From NCBI GenBank assembly GCA_903845215.1, contig CAIMWI010000062.1:1-64000 (forward strand): 64,000 nt of DNA, in the 5' to 3' direction. Shown here in pieces: positions 58,001 through 64,000 of the stretch. The stretch is from an uncultured Rhodobacterales bacterium (GTDB lineage: Bacteria > Pseudomonadota > Alphaproteobacteria > Rhodobacterales > Rhodobacteraceae). Made by a program: the position numbers and the translations under genes. A model generated the notes under the pieces. That model was not told where the DNA came from, did no database searches, and saw only the letters and a program-made list of their open reading frames with translations. The first letter of the stretch is position 1. Every line of letters begins with the position of its first letter.

Positions 58001-58114
58001 CGTAAATCTTTGTCGCGGGGTTTATCTTATGCAACACCGGCACCCCAGACTTGGGGTTGGAGTTCGGCCGAGATCATAACCAACTTGCCGCCTGCAATTT
58101 GGTTGCGGGTGTGA
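55040..58114 (+). CDS. Large DUF2793 / beta-helix spike or tail-fibre-like protein
   Basis: A 1024-residue protein. It begins with the DUF2793 signature LIEPAQAQKHITHNEALAVLD (about residues 12-30). A right-handed beta-helix region, like pectate-lyase or glycoside-hydrolase spikes, runs from about residue 334 (LHWGADITGITNAIP) to about 700. A tail-fibre-like segment GYGITDGFDLGTAQTVTG is near 782. The block GDIWYNATAGRLRA near 231 recurs as GAIWYNASAGQLKA near 823. The C-terminal 200 residues are a beta-rich head. Related DUF2793 proteins are, as I recall, spikes of gene transfer agents and phages that bind surface polysaccharide. The ATG at 55040 is preferred over 55037 for spacing from GGAGG. 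Confidence 0.85.
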   Translation: MSTTTALQLLPLIEPAQAQKHITHNEALAVLDVLVQTTATSRMLTAPPTAVVAGACYIVGNTATGDWQGEDGNVAVYSGLYWDFYEPKTGWRVWVEGEATEAVFDGAVWTTAADRTERVAALGVSADADGSNRLTVSSPATLLTHAGAGHQIKVNKARRSDTASLLFQSDFSGRAEMGIVGSDDFVLKVSPDGTTFLTSLTIEAATGRLLASRGINVLQGAGEPSNPQNGDIWYNATAGRLRARQEGQTIDLFDPSVSAFGRGLIDDADAAAARTTLERQDFGTRAAFVTWATGRIVSIGLVMRTANAAYRYIGTGTAIADLPGWVPHDRVTALHWGADITGITNAIPAVSAMIDYVNSLGGGVAFLPAGTYLWAGEMIKHVLNNVVLEGEGNATKLVRRTNRPAAAIKFLRGANNRVRNLKIDCAGYSGIGIYLADHYSGAENVEIVNSPDRPFQMQGGGDSSWGIDAQGRTSDDQTFTGATFFPIGCYLDNCRVIRTGSTAFSQKQMPHSRIQRCVGRTVYSEGITIDKCDYSLVSGNTLFDCALTIGNQWPNLDAGTGFLVSGGGGVGAIGIDGSIGARFVKNTIIGVNTDIANRNNRIRVAVNFVNNIQASNGCEVEGNYILDAKAGVWLKGTGSGANGNTFRSIIRSNVFDTMGTGAGNGMAQFGAIWIDAGCTDNVITGNTQVAGTLLITGASSANMLDQMAATTLKGNVTGGLAIGQDLTGGQVTAMLDTFSNAAKGLAPASGGGTTSYLRADGTWAPIGAEWGAITAKPTTLSGYGITDGFDLGTAQTVTGAKTFAAPMRLSGQTSDPASPSNGAIWYNASAGQLKAQIAGVTQIIQPENDIPWLTPAAGEFMCTSVFSSGSLGTISPGIGGFRLFPFTARADTVITGLALNVTVAAAGSLAKFVVYDADTNGRPNAQLAETADVDCASTGPKTAAAMLTLRRGLTYWLGVRFSGVTTVSAWVSSATPDINGGAVSTIPRKSLSRGLSYATPAPQTWGWSSAEIITNLPPAIWLRV

Positions 58115-58257
58115 CGGCCTTGCGAAAATGACGCAAAGGCTGGCAATACCCAGTCCTTCGGCGTTGCCGAGCGTTTCTTGTTTGACTCAAGGGGCCCTGC
58201 TTTCTAGACACTGCCCAAGTCACATAAGGCAGGCATAGCCCTGAAACAGGCGTCACC

Positions 58258-59562
58258 ATGAAGATTGCGATGATCGGAACGGGCTATGTCGGCCTGGTCT
58301 CTGGGGTGTGCTTTTCAGACTTCGGCCACGATGTTGTTTGTGTTGACAAGAACGCAGGCAAAATCGCCCAACTTCAGGCCGGACAGGTGCCAATCTTTGA
58401 ACCGGGCTTGGCTGATTTGTTGGCCAAGAACGTGCAGGCAGGCCGCCTTTCGTTCACGCTGGATTTGGTGGCCGCCGTGGCAGAGGCTGATGCTGTTTTC
58501 ATCGCCGTGGGCACGCCCACACGGCGTGGCGATGGCCATGCCGATCTGTCCTATGTGATGGCGGCAGCCGCAGAGATTGGCGCGGCACTCACAGGCTATA
58601 CCGTTGTGGTGACCAAATCGACAGTGCCCGTCGGCACGAACCGCAAAGTGGCCGAGGAGGTGCGCGCGGCCAACCCGAAAGCCGCTTTCGATGTTGCCTC
58701 GAATCCCGAATTCCTGCGTGAGGGGGCGGCGATTGATGACTTTATGCGCCCTGACCGCGTGGTGGTTGGGGTGGAAACTGACGCCGCCCGCAAAGTGATG
58801 GCCGATATCTACCGCCCCTTGTTTTTGCGCGACTTTCCGGTGGTTTTCACTGGGCTGGAAACTGCCGAGATGATCAAATACGCCGCCAACGCCTTTTTGG
58901 CGACCAAAATCACCTTCATCAACGAAATCGCCGCGCTGTGTGAAAAGGTTGGGGCCGATATCAAGGATGTTTCAAAAGGAATGGGGCTGGACGGGCGGAT
59001 CGGCAATAAATTCCTGCATGCAGGCCCTGGCTATGGGGGAAGCTGTTTTCCTAAAGATACCAAAGCCTTGGCCAGAATTGGCCAAGAACATGCCGTGCCG
59101 ATGCAAATCACCGAAACCGTTATCAAGGTTAATGAAGAGATCAAGCGGCGGATGCTGGATAAGATCATCGACCTGTGCGATGGCACTGTGAACGGCAAGA
59201 CGATCGGGGTTTTGGGCGTGACGTTTAAGCCCAACACCGATGATATGCGCGATGCCCCCAGCCTGACCATCCTGCCCGCCCTTATCGGCGCTGGTGCTAA
59301 GGTTCGCGTCTGCGACCCCCAAGGTCAGCGCGAGGGCGAAGCCCTGTTGCCCGGCATAACTTGGTGCGACAACGCTTACCAAGCCACCCAAGATGCCGAT
59401 GCCGTGGTTATTCTGACCGAATGGAACGAATTCCGCGCCCTTGATCTGGCGCGGATGGCCGGAAAAATGGCCAACCCGCGCATGGCTGACCTGCGCAATA
59501 TCTACGCCCCCCAAGCCGTGTTGCAGGCGGGATTTAACCGTTACCTGGGCGTAGGCCGCTAA
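58258..59562 (+). CDS. ugd: UDP-glucose 6-dehydrogenase
   Basis: A 434-residue enzyme that makes UDP-glucuronate from UDP-glucose with NAD. The Rossmann motif GTGYVGLVSG is at about residues 7-16, TKSTVP near residue 119, and the catalytic cysteine is in GPGYGGSCFPKD near residue 261. It feeds sugar nucleotides to the neighbouring polysaccharide export genes. Confidence 0.97.
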   Translation: MKIAMIGTGYVGLVSGVCFSDFGHDVVCVDKNAGKIAQLQAGQVPIFEPGLADLLAKNVQAGRLSFTLDLVAAVAEADAVFIAVGTPTRRGDGHADLSYVMAAAAEIGAALTGYTVVVTKSTVPVGTNRKVAEEVRAANPKAAFDVASNPEFLREGAAIDDFMRPDRVVVGVETDAARKVMADIYRPLFLRDFPVVFTGLETAEMIKYAANAFLATKITFINEIAALCEKVGADIKDVSKGMGLDGRIGNKFLHAGPGYGGSCFPKDTKALARIGQEHAVPMQITETVIKVNEEIKRRMLDKIIDLCDGTVNGKTIGVLGVTFKPNTDDMRDAPSLTILPALIGAGAKVRVCDPQGQREGEALLPGITWCDNAYQATQDADAVVILTEWNEFRALDLARMAGKMANPRMADLRNIYAPQAVLQAGFNRYLGVGR

Positions 59563-59576
59563 GTTTCTTGGACAAC

Positions 59577-60413
59577 CTACATGTCCAGCACATCGAAGAT
59601 GTAACGGTACAGGCCCACCAGCCCCAAAGCAAAGCAAACCGCCGCGATCAACAGCACATAGGGCGGTGAAACCCACGCGATATCATAGTTTGGGAAAAAG
59701 GCATGGCGCATCTGGGCCACGATCTGGGCCACAGGATTCCACTTCAACACGGCAAAGATCGGCTCTGGCAGATCTTCGATATGGATAAAAACCCCCGAAA
59801 CCAGAATTAAAGGGCCGCTTACCAAGCCCCAAAAGCTTTCATACACAGCCGATGCGGGAAACAACACCGCGTTCAAGGTGCCAAGGCCAAGGCCTAGGGC
59901 CATAGCCATACCCAAGCCCAAAAGCACCGCGACCATATCAGGACGCAATTGTAGATCGTAATATGTGTTCACCAAAAACAAGATGGCGATAAAAACACAA
60001 AGATCCGTTATCGTGCAGAGTAAAGAGCGCGCCATGATCACGTCAATCACCGTCACCGATGGCAACCCCAGCAAGTTGCGCGAAAAGCGCATGGACCGCG
60101 CAATTTGCCGACTGAGGGCAGAGTAAAGGTGAAACGGGATGACGCCGGTCACGTAATAAAGGGCAAAATTGGTTCCCAAAGGGGGCGATGTTCTGATCAA
60201 GGAAAACAACACAGACAAAATCGCTATCGACACCAAAGGTTCAATCACGTTCCACAAGAACCCCAAGGACGCGCGACTGTCGCGCGACCCCGTCTCGCGC
60301 AAGATCAGCGCAGAAACCACTCTGGCCATCCGAAACTTTGACGGTCTGGCAGTTTGCGGTGGGGCAAAAGACAAGGGGGACTGCGCCCGATGGTCATCCG
60401 TTATATCTGGCAT
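59577..60413 (-). CDS. ABC-2 type polysaccharide export permease (KpsM-like)
   Basis: A 278-residue inner-membrane protein with six predicted helices, of the capsule/O-antigen export permease family (SRASLGFLWNVIEPLVSIAILSV near residue 50). It would form the channel of an ABC exporter with the ATPase at 61911. It is on the minus strand, while its partners are on the plus strand, divergent from the KpsE-like gene by 139 bases. The ATG at 60413 gives MPDITDD; longer frames add an unlikely 45-residue leader. Confidence 0.88.
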   Translation of the reverse strand: MPDITDDHRAQSPLSFAPPQTARPSKFRMARVVSALILRETGSRDSRASLGFLWNVIEPLVSIAILSVLFSLIRTSPPLGTNFALYYVTGVIPFHLYSALSRQIARSMRFSRNLLGLPSVTVIDVIMARSLLCTITDLCVFIAILFLVNTYYDLQLRPDMVAVLLGLGMAMALGLGLGTLNAVLFPASAVYESFWGLVSGPLILVSGVFIHIEDLPEPIFAVLKWNPVAQIVAQMRHAFFPNYDIAWVSPPYVLLIAAVCFALGLVGLYRYIFDVLDM

Positions 60414-60502
60414 TTTAGATGATTTTCCGTTGAAAATTGAAATCTGTACTGACGCACATGCACTCCGCCCTTGTGGGGCAGCGTTAAATTGATCTATCTT
60501 TA

Positions 60503-60533
60503 GCAAACACTTTCGTTTTTCGCAAACCCTTGC
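60503..60533. repeat. Direct repeat in the divergent kpsM-like/kpsE-like region
   Basis: GCAAACACTTTCG (from 60503) and GCAAACCCTTGCG (from 60522) are close direct repeats with a 19-base period. They lie between the two divergent starts and may be an operator; support is weak. Confidence 0.3.
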
Positions 60534-60552
60534 GCATAATTGGAACAAATCA

Positions 60553-61896
60553 TTGCCCCCCTCGTCCCTTCCGCCCGGTTTCGGTGCGTCTGAATCAGAT
60601 GACGCCGTTCAGAAAAACCCTGCCGCGGGCCAAACACCCGTTGGGCCACACGCAAAGCGCGCCATGATGATGGCCCAACGCAGGGCCAAAGCCGCGGCAC
60701 AGCTGCGCGCCGCAGACCTTGGTTTGGCCGTGACAGGGCGGCCCGAGGGCACGACAGCGGCCCTGTATGTCCCGGCCCCTTTCGCGCCAAAAGCCGGTAT
60801 GCGCCCCCGTCATTGGTGGCTGCTTTTGCTGTTCATTTGCATCGTCGCCTTGCCGCCCACAGTCTATGGCTGGTATCTTTTCACCGCAGCCGCCGATCGA
60901 TACGAAAGCAATGCTGGCTTTAGCAGCCGTCAGGAACACACCCCTGCGGCCTTTGACTTTTTGGGGGCATTCGCAGGCAGTTCCACATCCTCCTCTTCGG
61001 ATATGGATATCATCTTCCAATTCATCCGCAGCCAAGAACTGGTGAAACGGGTTGATGCCAAACTGAACCTGCGAAAGGTTTTTTCAAGGCCGACACAAGA
61101 CCCGTTGATGCGCTTTGACCCATCCGGTTCGATGGAAGACCTGCTTGCCTATTGGCAAAGCATGGTGGTCCCCGCCTTTGATCGATCTACCGGGCTGATG
61201 ACCCTAACTGTCTGGGCCTTTGACCCCAAAGACGCGCAAAACATCGCCACCGAAGTTTTGGCGGAATCGACGGCCATCATCAATGACCTGTCTCGAACCG
61301 CGCAAGCCGATACAACGCGCTACAGCCAAAACAGCCTTACCACCTCTGAAAGGCGCATGGCGGCCGCCCAACAAGCCCTGACCAAGTTTCGCGTGGCAAA
61401 TGGCATTCTTGATCCGGCACAGCAGGCGTCAGGGACCGCGCAAGTGGTCAATACGATGGTGCAACAATTGGCCACGGCCCAAATCGACCTTGACCTTTTG
61501 ACCGGCACCGTACCCGACAGCGATCCGCGCCTTGCGCAATTGAACCGGCGTATCAGCGTGATAAAAAACCGCATCGCGGCCGAACAAGCCAAGGTCGGCG
61601 GCCTGTCCGACCCCGGCGCGCCCAAGTATGCCCAGTTGATCACCGAATATCAAAACCTGATCATGGAGCAAGATTTTGCCCAAAAGGCCTATCTGGCGGC
61701 CTTAAGCGCCTATGATCAGGCGGTCAACGATGCGCAGCACCAAACGCGCTATCTGGCGACCTATCTGCAACCGACTTTGGCGCAAACCCCAACCGCGCCG
61801 CAAAGGGGGCTGCGCGTGCTGTTGTCTGTTTTGGTCGGGTTGCTGGCATGGTCTATCGCCACGATGATCTACTACGCCCTGCGCGACCGCCGATAA
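60553..61896 (+). CDS. Capsule polysaccharide export inner-membrane protein (KpsE-like)
   Basis: A 447-residue PCP-type protein. A basic region (AKRAMMMAQRRAKAAAQLRAA, shown only in part) precedes the first membrane helix at about residues 88-110; a long periplasmic coiled region follows (about 270-400), and a second helix lies at about 422-440. KpsE/BexC/CtrB proteins link the ABC exporter to the outer membrane. The TTG at 60553 is the longest start; an ATG at 60664 is an alternative. Confidence 0.87.
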   Translation: MPPSSLPPGFGASESDDAVQKNPAAGQTPVGPHAKRAMMMAQRRAKAAAQLRAADLGLAVTGRPEGTTAALYVPAPFAPKAGMRPRHWWLLLLFICIVALPPTVYGWYLFTAAADRYESNAGFSSRQEHTPAAFDFLGAFAGSSTSSSSDMDIIFQFIRSQELVKRVDAKLNLRKVFSRPTQDPLMRFDPSGSMEDLLAYWQSMVVPAFDRSTGLMTLTVWAFDPKDAQNIATEVLAESTAIINDLSRTAQADTTRYSQNSLTTSERRMAAAQQALTKFRVANGILDPAQQASGTAQVVNTMVQQLATAQIDLDLLTGTVPDSDPRLAQLNRRISVIKNRIAAEQAKVGGLSDPGAPKYAQLITEYQNLIMEQDFAQKAYLAALSAYDQAVNDAQHQTRYLATYLQPTLAQTPTAPQRGLRVLLSVLVGLLAWSIATMIYYALRDRR

Positions 61897-61910
61897 GCTA
61901 GGGGGCACAG

Positions 61911-62576
61911 GTGATCCAGCTTGAAGGCGTGACCAAGGCCTACCGCTATCGCGGCATTCCCAAATACATCGCCCGCGATGTCAGTGTCACAATCCCGCAG
62001 GGGGGGAAACTCGCCCTGATCGGCCGCAATGGGGCCGGAAAGTCCACACTTATGTCGATGATTGCCGGCAACCTGAACCCAGACCGGGGGCGCATCACTG
62101 TGACAGAGGGCATCTCTTGGCCGATTGGGCTGACCGGTACGATACAGGGCGATTTGACGGGCATTCAAAACGTGCGCTTTCTCGGGCGGGTTTATGGCGT
62201 GGATACCGATGAATTGGTGGATTTTGTGGGATCCTTTGCTGATCTGGGCATCAACTATGCGGAACCTGTGCGCACCTATTCGTCAGGCATGCGCGGGCGC
62301 CTGGCCTTTGGCATGGCCATGGGCATTCGCTTTGATACCTACCTGATCGACGAGGTAACAGCCGCAGGTGACGCCGCCTTTCGCAAGAAAAGCAATCGCT
62401 TGTTTGAAGATCGTCTCGCCCATGCGGGCCTGATTTTTATCTCGCATTCCGAGTCGCAGATGCGCGAACGCTGCACCTCTGCCGCCGTGCTTGAGGCAGG
62501 AAAGATCACTTTTTTTGATGATATAGACGCAGGATTGGCGCAGCATCGCCGAAACATGCAACTCCACCGCCCCTGA
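61911..62576 (+). CDS. Polysaccharide ABC transporter ATP-binding protein (KpsT-like)
   Basis: A 221-residue ATPase. Walker A GRNGAGKST is at about residues 38-46, the signature YSSGMRGRLAFGMAM at about 123-137, and Walker B TYLIDEV at about 142-148. It starts with a GTG 14 bases after the KpsE-like gene. It powers export with the permease at 59577-60413, whose gene is on the opposite strand. Confidence 0.92.
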   Translation: MIQLEGVTKAYRYRGIPKYIARDVSVTIPQGGKLALIGRNGAGKSTLMSMIAGNLNPDRGRITVTEGISWPIGLTGTIQGDLTGIQNVRFLGRVYGVDTDELVDFVGSFADLGINYAEPVRTYSSGMRGRLAFGMAMGIRFDTYLIDEVTAAGDAAFRKKSNRLFEDRLAHAGLIFISHSESQMRERCTSAAVLEAGKITFFDDIDAGLAQHRRNMQLHRP

Positions 62577-62680
62577 CAGACAGCGCCTTGGGCAGGCGGG
62601 GGCGCCAAGACCAAACACTGCCGCTTGCCTTTCGCACCAGAAACGCGCTTTTTGCCGGAGTGGCCAATACGGAGGATCAT

Positions 62681-63661
62681 GTGCATATTCTTGTCACGGG
62701 TGGGGCTGGGTATATCGGATCTCATGCCTGCAAAGCGCTGGCAAAGGCGGGCTTTGTACCGGTGGTCTATGACAACCTGTCCACGGGTTGGGCCGAAGCC
62801 GTGCGCTTTGGCCCCTTGGTGGAAGGCGATCTTATGGACCGCGCGGCCCTTGATGCGGCTTTTGCCCATTACAAGCCCCTCGCTGTGATGCACTTTGCGG
62901 CCCTGTCGCTTGTGGGCGAATCAATGACCAATCCGGCCAAGTATTGGCGCACCAACGTCAACGGTTCGCTCAACTTGATCGAGGCGACTTTGGCAGCAGG
63001 CGTCAAACACATCGTCTTTTCTTCAACCTGCGCCACTTACGGCGACCAAGACGGCGTGACGCTCAACGAAGACACCCAACAAATGCCCATCAACGCCTAT
63101 GGCGGATCCAAACGTGCCATCGAAATGATGCTGCGCGATTTTGAACGCAGCGATGGCCTGGAATCGGTGATCTTTCGCTATTTCAACGTTGCAGGTGCAG
63201 ATCCAGATGGCGAGGTGGGCGAACAGCATATCCCCGAAACCCACTTGATCCCCCTGATGCTTGAGGCGATTGACGGCAAACGTCCGGCGCTTACGGTCTT
63301 TGGGTCCGATTATCCCACGCCGGACGGCACATGCATTCGCGATTACGTTCATGTCTGCGATCTGGTCGATGCCCATGTGCTGGGTCTGCGCTGGCTGCAA
63401 GCAGACAAAGGCAGCCGGATCTTCTGCTTGGGCTCAGGCCAAGGCTTTTCTGTGCGCGAGGTGATCGAAGCCAGCAGAGTGGTCACCAACCGTGATGTGC
63501 CCATAGTCGCGGGGTCGCGCCGGGCGGGGGATGCGACCTCGCTGGTGTGCGGATCTACGCGCGCGGTTCAAGAATTGGGGTGGACACCGCACCGATCAAC
63601 CCTGACCCAGATGATCGGCGATGCCCTAAAGTGGAGCAGGCAACCCCCCTTTGCCAAATAA
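62681..63661 (+). CDS. galE: UDP-glucose 4-epimerase
   Basis: A 326-residue SDR-superfamily epimerase that interconverts UDP-glucose and UDP-galactose. The NAD motif GGAGYIGSHA is at about residues 7-16, SSTCATYGD near residue 116, and the catalytic YGGSKR near residue 142. The GTG at 62681 has GGAGGA five bases upstream. An ATG at 62588 would add 31 unlikely residues. Confidence 0.95.
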   Translation: MHILVTGGAGYIGSHACKALAKAGFVPVVYDNLSTGWAEAVRFGPLVEGDLMDRAALDAAFAHYKPLAVMHFAALSLVGESMTNPAKYWRTNVNGSLNLIEATLAAGVKHIVFSSTCATYGDQDGVTLNEDTQQMPINAYGGSKRAIEMMLRDFERSDGLESVIFRYFNVAGADPDGEVGEQHIPETHLIPLMLEAIDGKRPALTVFGSDYPTPDGTCIRDYVHVCDLVDAHVLGLRWLQADKGSRIFCLGSGQGFSVREVIEASRVVTNRDVPIVAGSRRAGDATSLVCGSTRAVQELGWTPHRSTLTQMIGDALKWSRQPPFAK

Positions 63662-63669
63662 GCACCCTT

Positions 63670-63722
63670 GAATTTTCGCAGAAAATTCGCGGGCCGGGTC
63701 TGTGAATTTTCTGCGAAAATTC
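63670..63722. repeat. Double inverted palindrome, GAATTTTC elements 3 and 4
   Basis: Two 19-base hairpins, GAATTTTC-GCA-GAAAATTC (63670-63688) and GAATTTTC-TGC-GAAAATTC (63704-63722), are reverse complements of each other, separated by a GC-rich 15-base spacer. Each has the loop and size of the terminators at 16185 and 22414. They lie between the convergent galE and the nitrilase-family gene, so they probably terminate both. Confidence 0.7.
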
Positions 63723-63742
63723 ACCGCACTGCCCCAATTCGA

Positions 63743-64000
63743 TCAAATCATCCTGAAATCATGCGCCTGCGTTGACAGGCGCGCCGGATCAAACACGATG
63801 GGCACATCCGCCACCAACAGCGTCGGTCCAGCGCCCGCTTGGGCCACCACCTCGCCATAAGGGTTTGCGATGACCGACAGGCCGAAATAGTCGCAATCGC
63901 CTTCGATACCACAATAGTTCGCATAGGCGATGGTCAATCCATGATTGGCAGCATGGGCGGGCACCGTAACCTTTGAGACATAGGTATAGGGCACGGGGCA
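63743..64000 (-). CDS. Carbon-nitrogen hydrolase (nitrilase superfamily), C-terminal part
   Basis: The last 86 codons including the stop, running off the right edge, of a nitrilase-superfamily protein. The segment HAANHGLTIAYANYCGIEGD and the FGLSVIANPYGEVVAQAG stretch are typical of its C-terminal part (N-carbamoyl or aliphatic amide hydrolase type). The active-site Glu-Lys-Cys lies largely beyond the edge. Exact substrate unknown. Confidence 0.8.
   Translation of the reverse strand, partial: CPVPYTYVSKVTVPAHAANHGLTIAYANYCGIEGDCDYFGLSVIANPYGEVVAQAGAGPTLLVADVPIVFDPARLSTQAHDFRMI

Noticed and set aside
55040..58114. An integrated prophage around the DUF2793 protein
   Set aside because: No terminase, portal, capsid, integrase or other phage gene is near it; neighbours are ordinary chromosomal genes.

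Overview
The window is GC-rich chromosomal DNA of an alphaproteobacterium, almost certainly a member of the Rhodobacteraceae. The evidence is the family-level identity of the proteins (MaeB with a phosphotransacetylase domain, PuuD/PuuE-UraD urate catabolism, a DUF2793 spike protein, phosphatidylcholine synthase, an alphaproteobacterial-type LexA box), the frequent GTG/TTG starts, and short intergenic repeats resembling those of this order. The genus cannot be fixed from the sequence alone. No rRNA, CRISPR array, insertion sequence or intact prophage was seen; there is one tRNA, tRNA-Arg(UCU).

Layout. 1-5.1 kb: the 5' end of an unidentified gene, a LysR regulator, an S49 peptidase, a small membrane/CxxC protein, an SDR and uvrC. 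5.1-7.6 kb: ppk2, pgsA, moaD, moaE, then tRNA-Arg on the other strand. 7.6-9.9 kb (minus): GNAT, a large exported DUF2125-like protein and the NDUFS4-like complex I accessory subunit. 10-13.7 kb: uvrB with a LexA-like box, a formate/nitrite channel, small proteins. 13.8-17.4 kb: ThuA-like/Gfo-Idh pair, cytochrome b561, an alpha/beta hydrolase. 17.4-22.3 kb: a broken DUF817 gene, glyA, nadK, a DEAD-box helicase, tdk. 22.4-24.6 kb: an EamA transporter and an M48-like protein without HExxH. 24.6-29.1 kb: a compact minus-strand nucleoside salvage operon cdd-deoA-deoB-add-upp with overlapping genes. 29.2-37.5 kb: a VOC-bicupin fusion, maeB, priA, DUF484-xerC, pcs. 37.5-46.2 kb: hrpB, meaB, rpmB with a clear terminator, a copper pair, a 2OG-Fe(II) oxygenase, lepA. 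46.2-47.3 kb: an AT-richer islet with two unfamiliar minus-strand genes, one resembling a degenerate ImmA/IrrE protein. 47.5-53.3 kb: urate/ureide catabolism (allE, fused puuE-uraD, uraH, a truncated hydrolase, LysR, puuD). 53.4-64 kb: acyltransferase, LysE-type exporter, a 1024-residue DUF2793/beta-helix spike protein, and a surface-polysaccharide export set (UDP-glucose dehydrogenase, KpsM-, KpsE- and KpsT-like proteins, galE), ending in a partial nitrilase-family gene.

How the genes work together. PuuD, UraH, UraD and PuuE take urate to allantoate, and AllE handles ureidoglycine; the allantoate deiminase step is not in the window. Cdd/DeoA/DeoB/Add/Upp, with the separate tdk, recycle nucleosides. 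UDP-glucose dehydrogenase and GalE supply sugar nucleotides beside the ABC exporter, but no glycosyltransferases or outer-membrane channel are present here. MoaD and MoaE form molybdopterin synthase.

The most notable non-gene signals are a perfect hairpin burying the ppk2 Shine-Dalgarno, a 2 x 20 bp tandem repeat in the lysR/puuD promoter region, a LysR-type dyad at the left end, a GAAC-N7-GAAT LexA-like box before uvrB, and two families of short intergenic palindromes. Two genes look inactivated: DUF817 (nonsense codon plus internal deletion) and a urate-cluster hydrolase cut just before a putative catalytic histidine.
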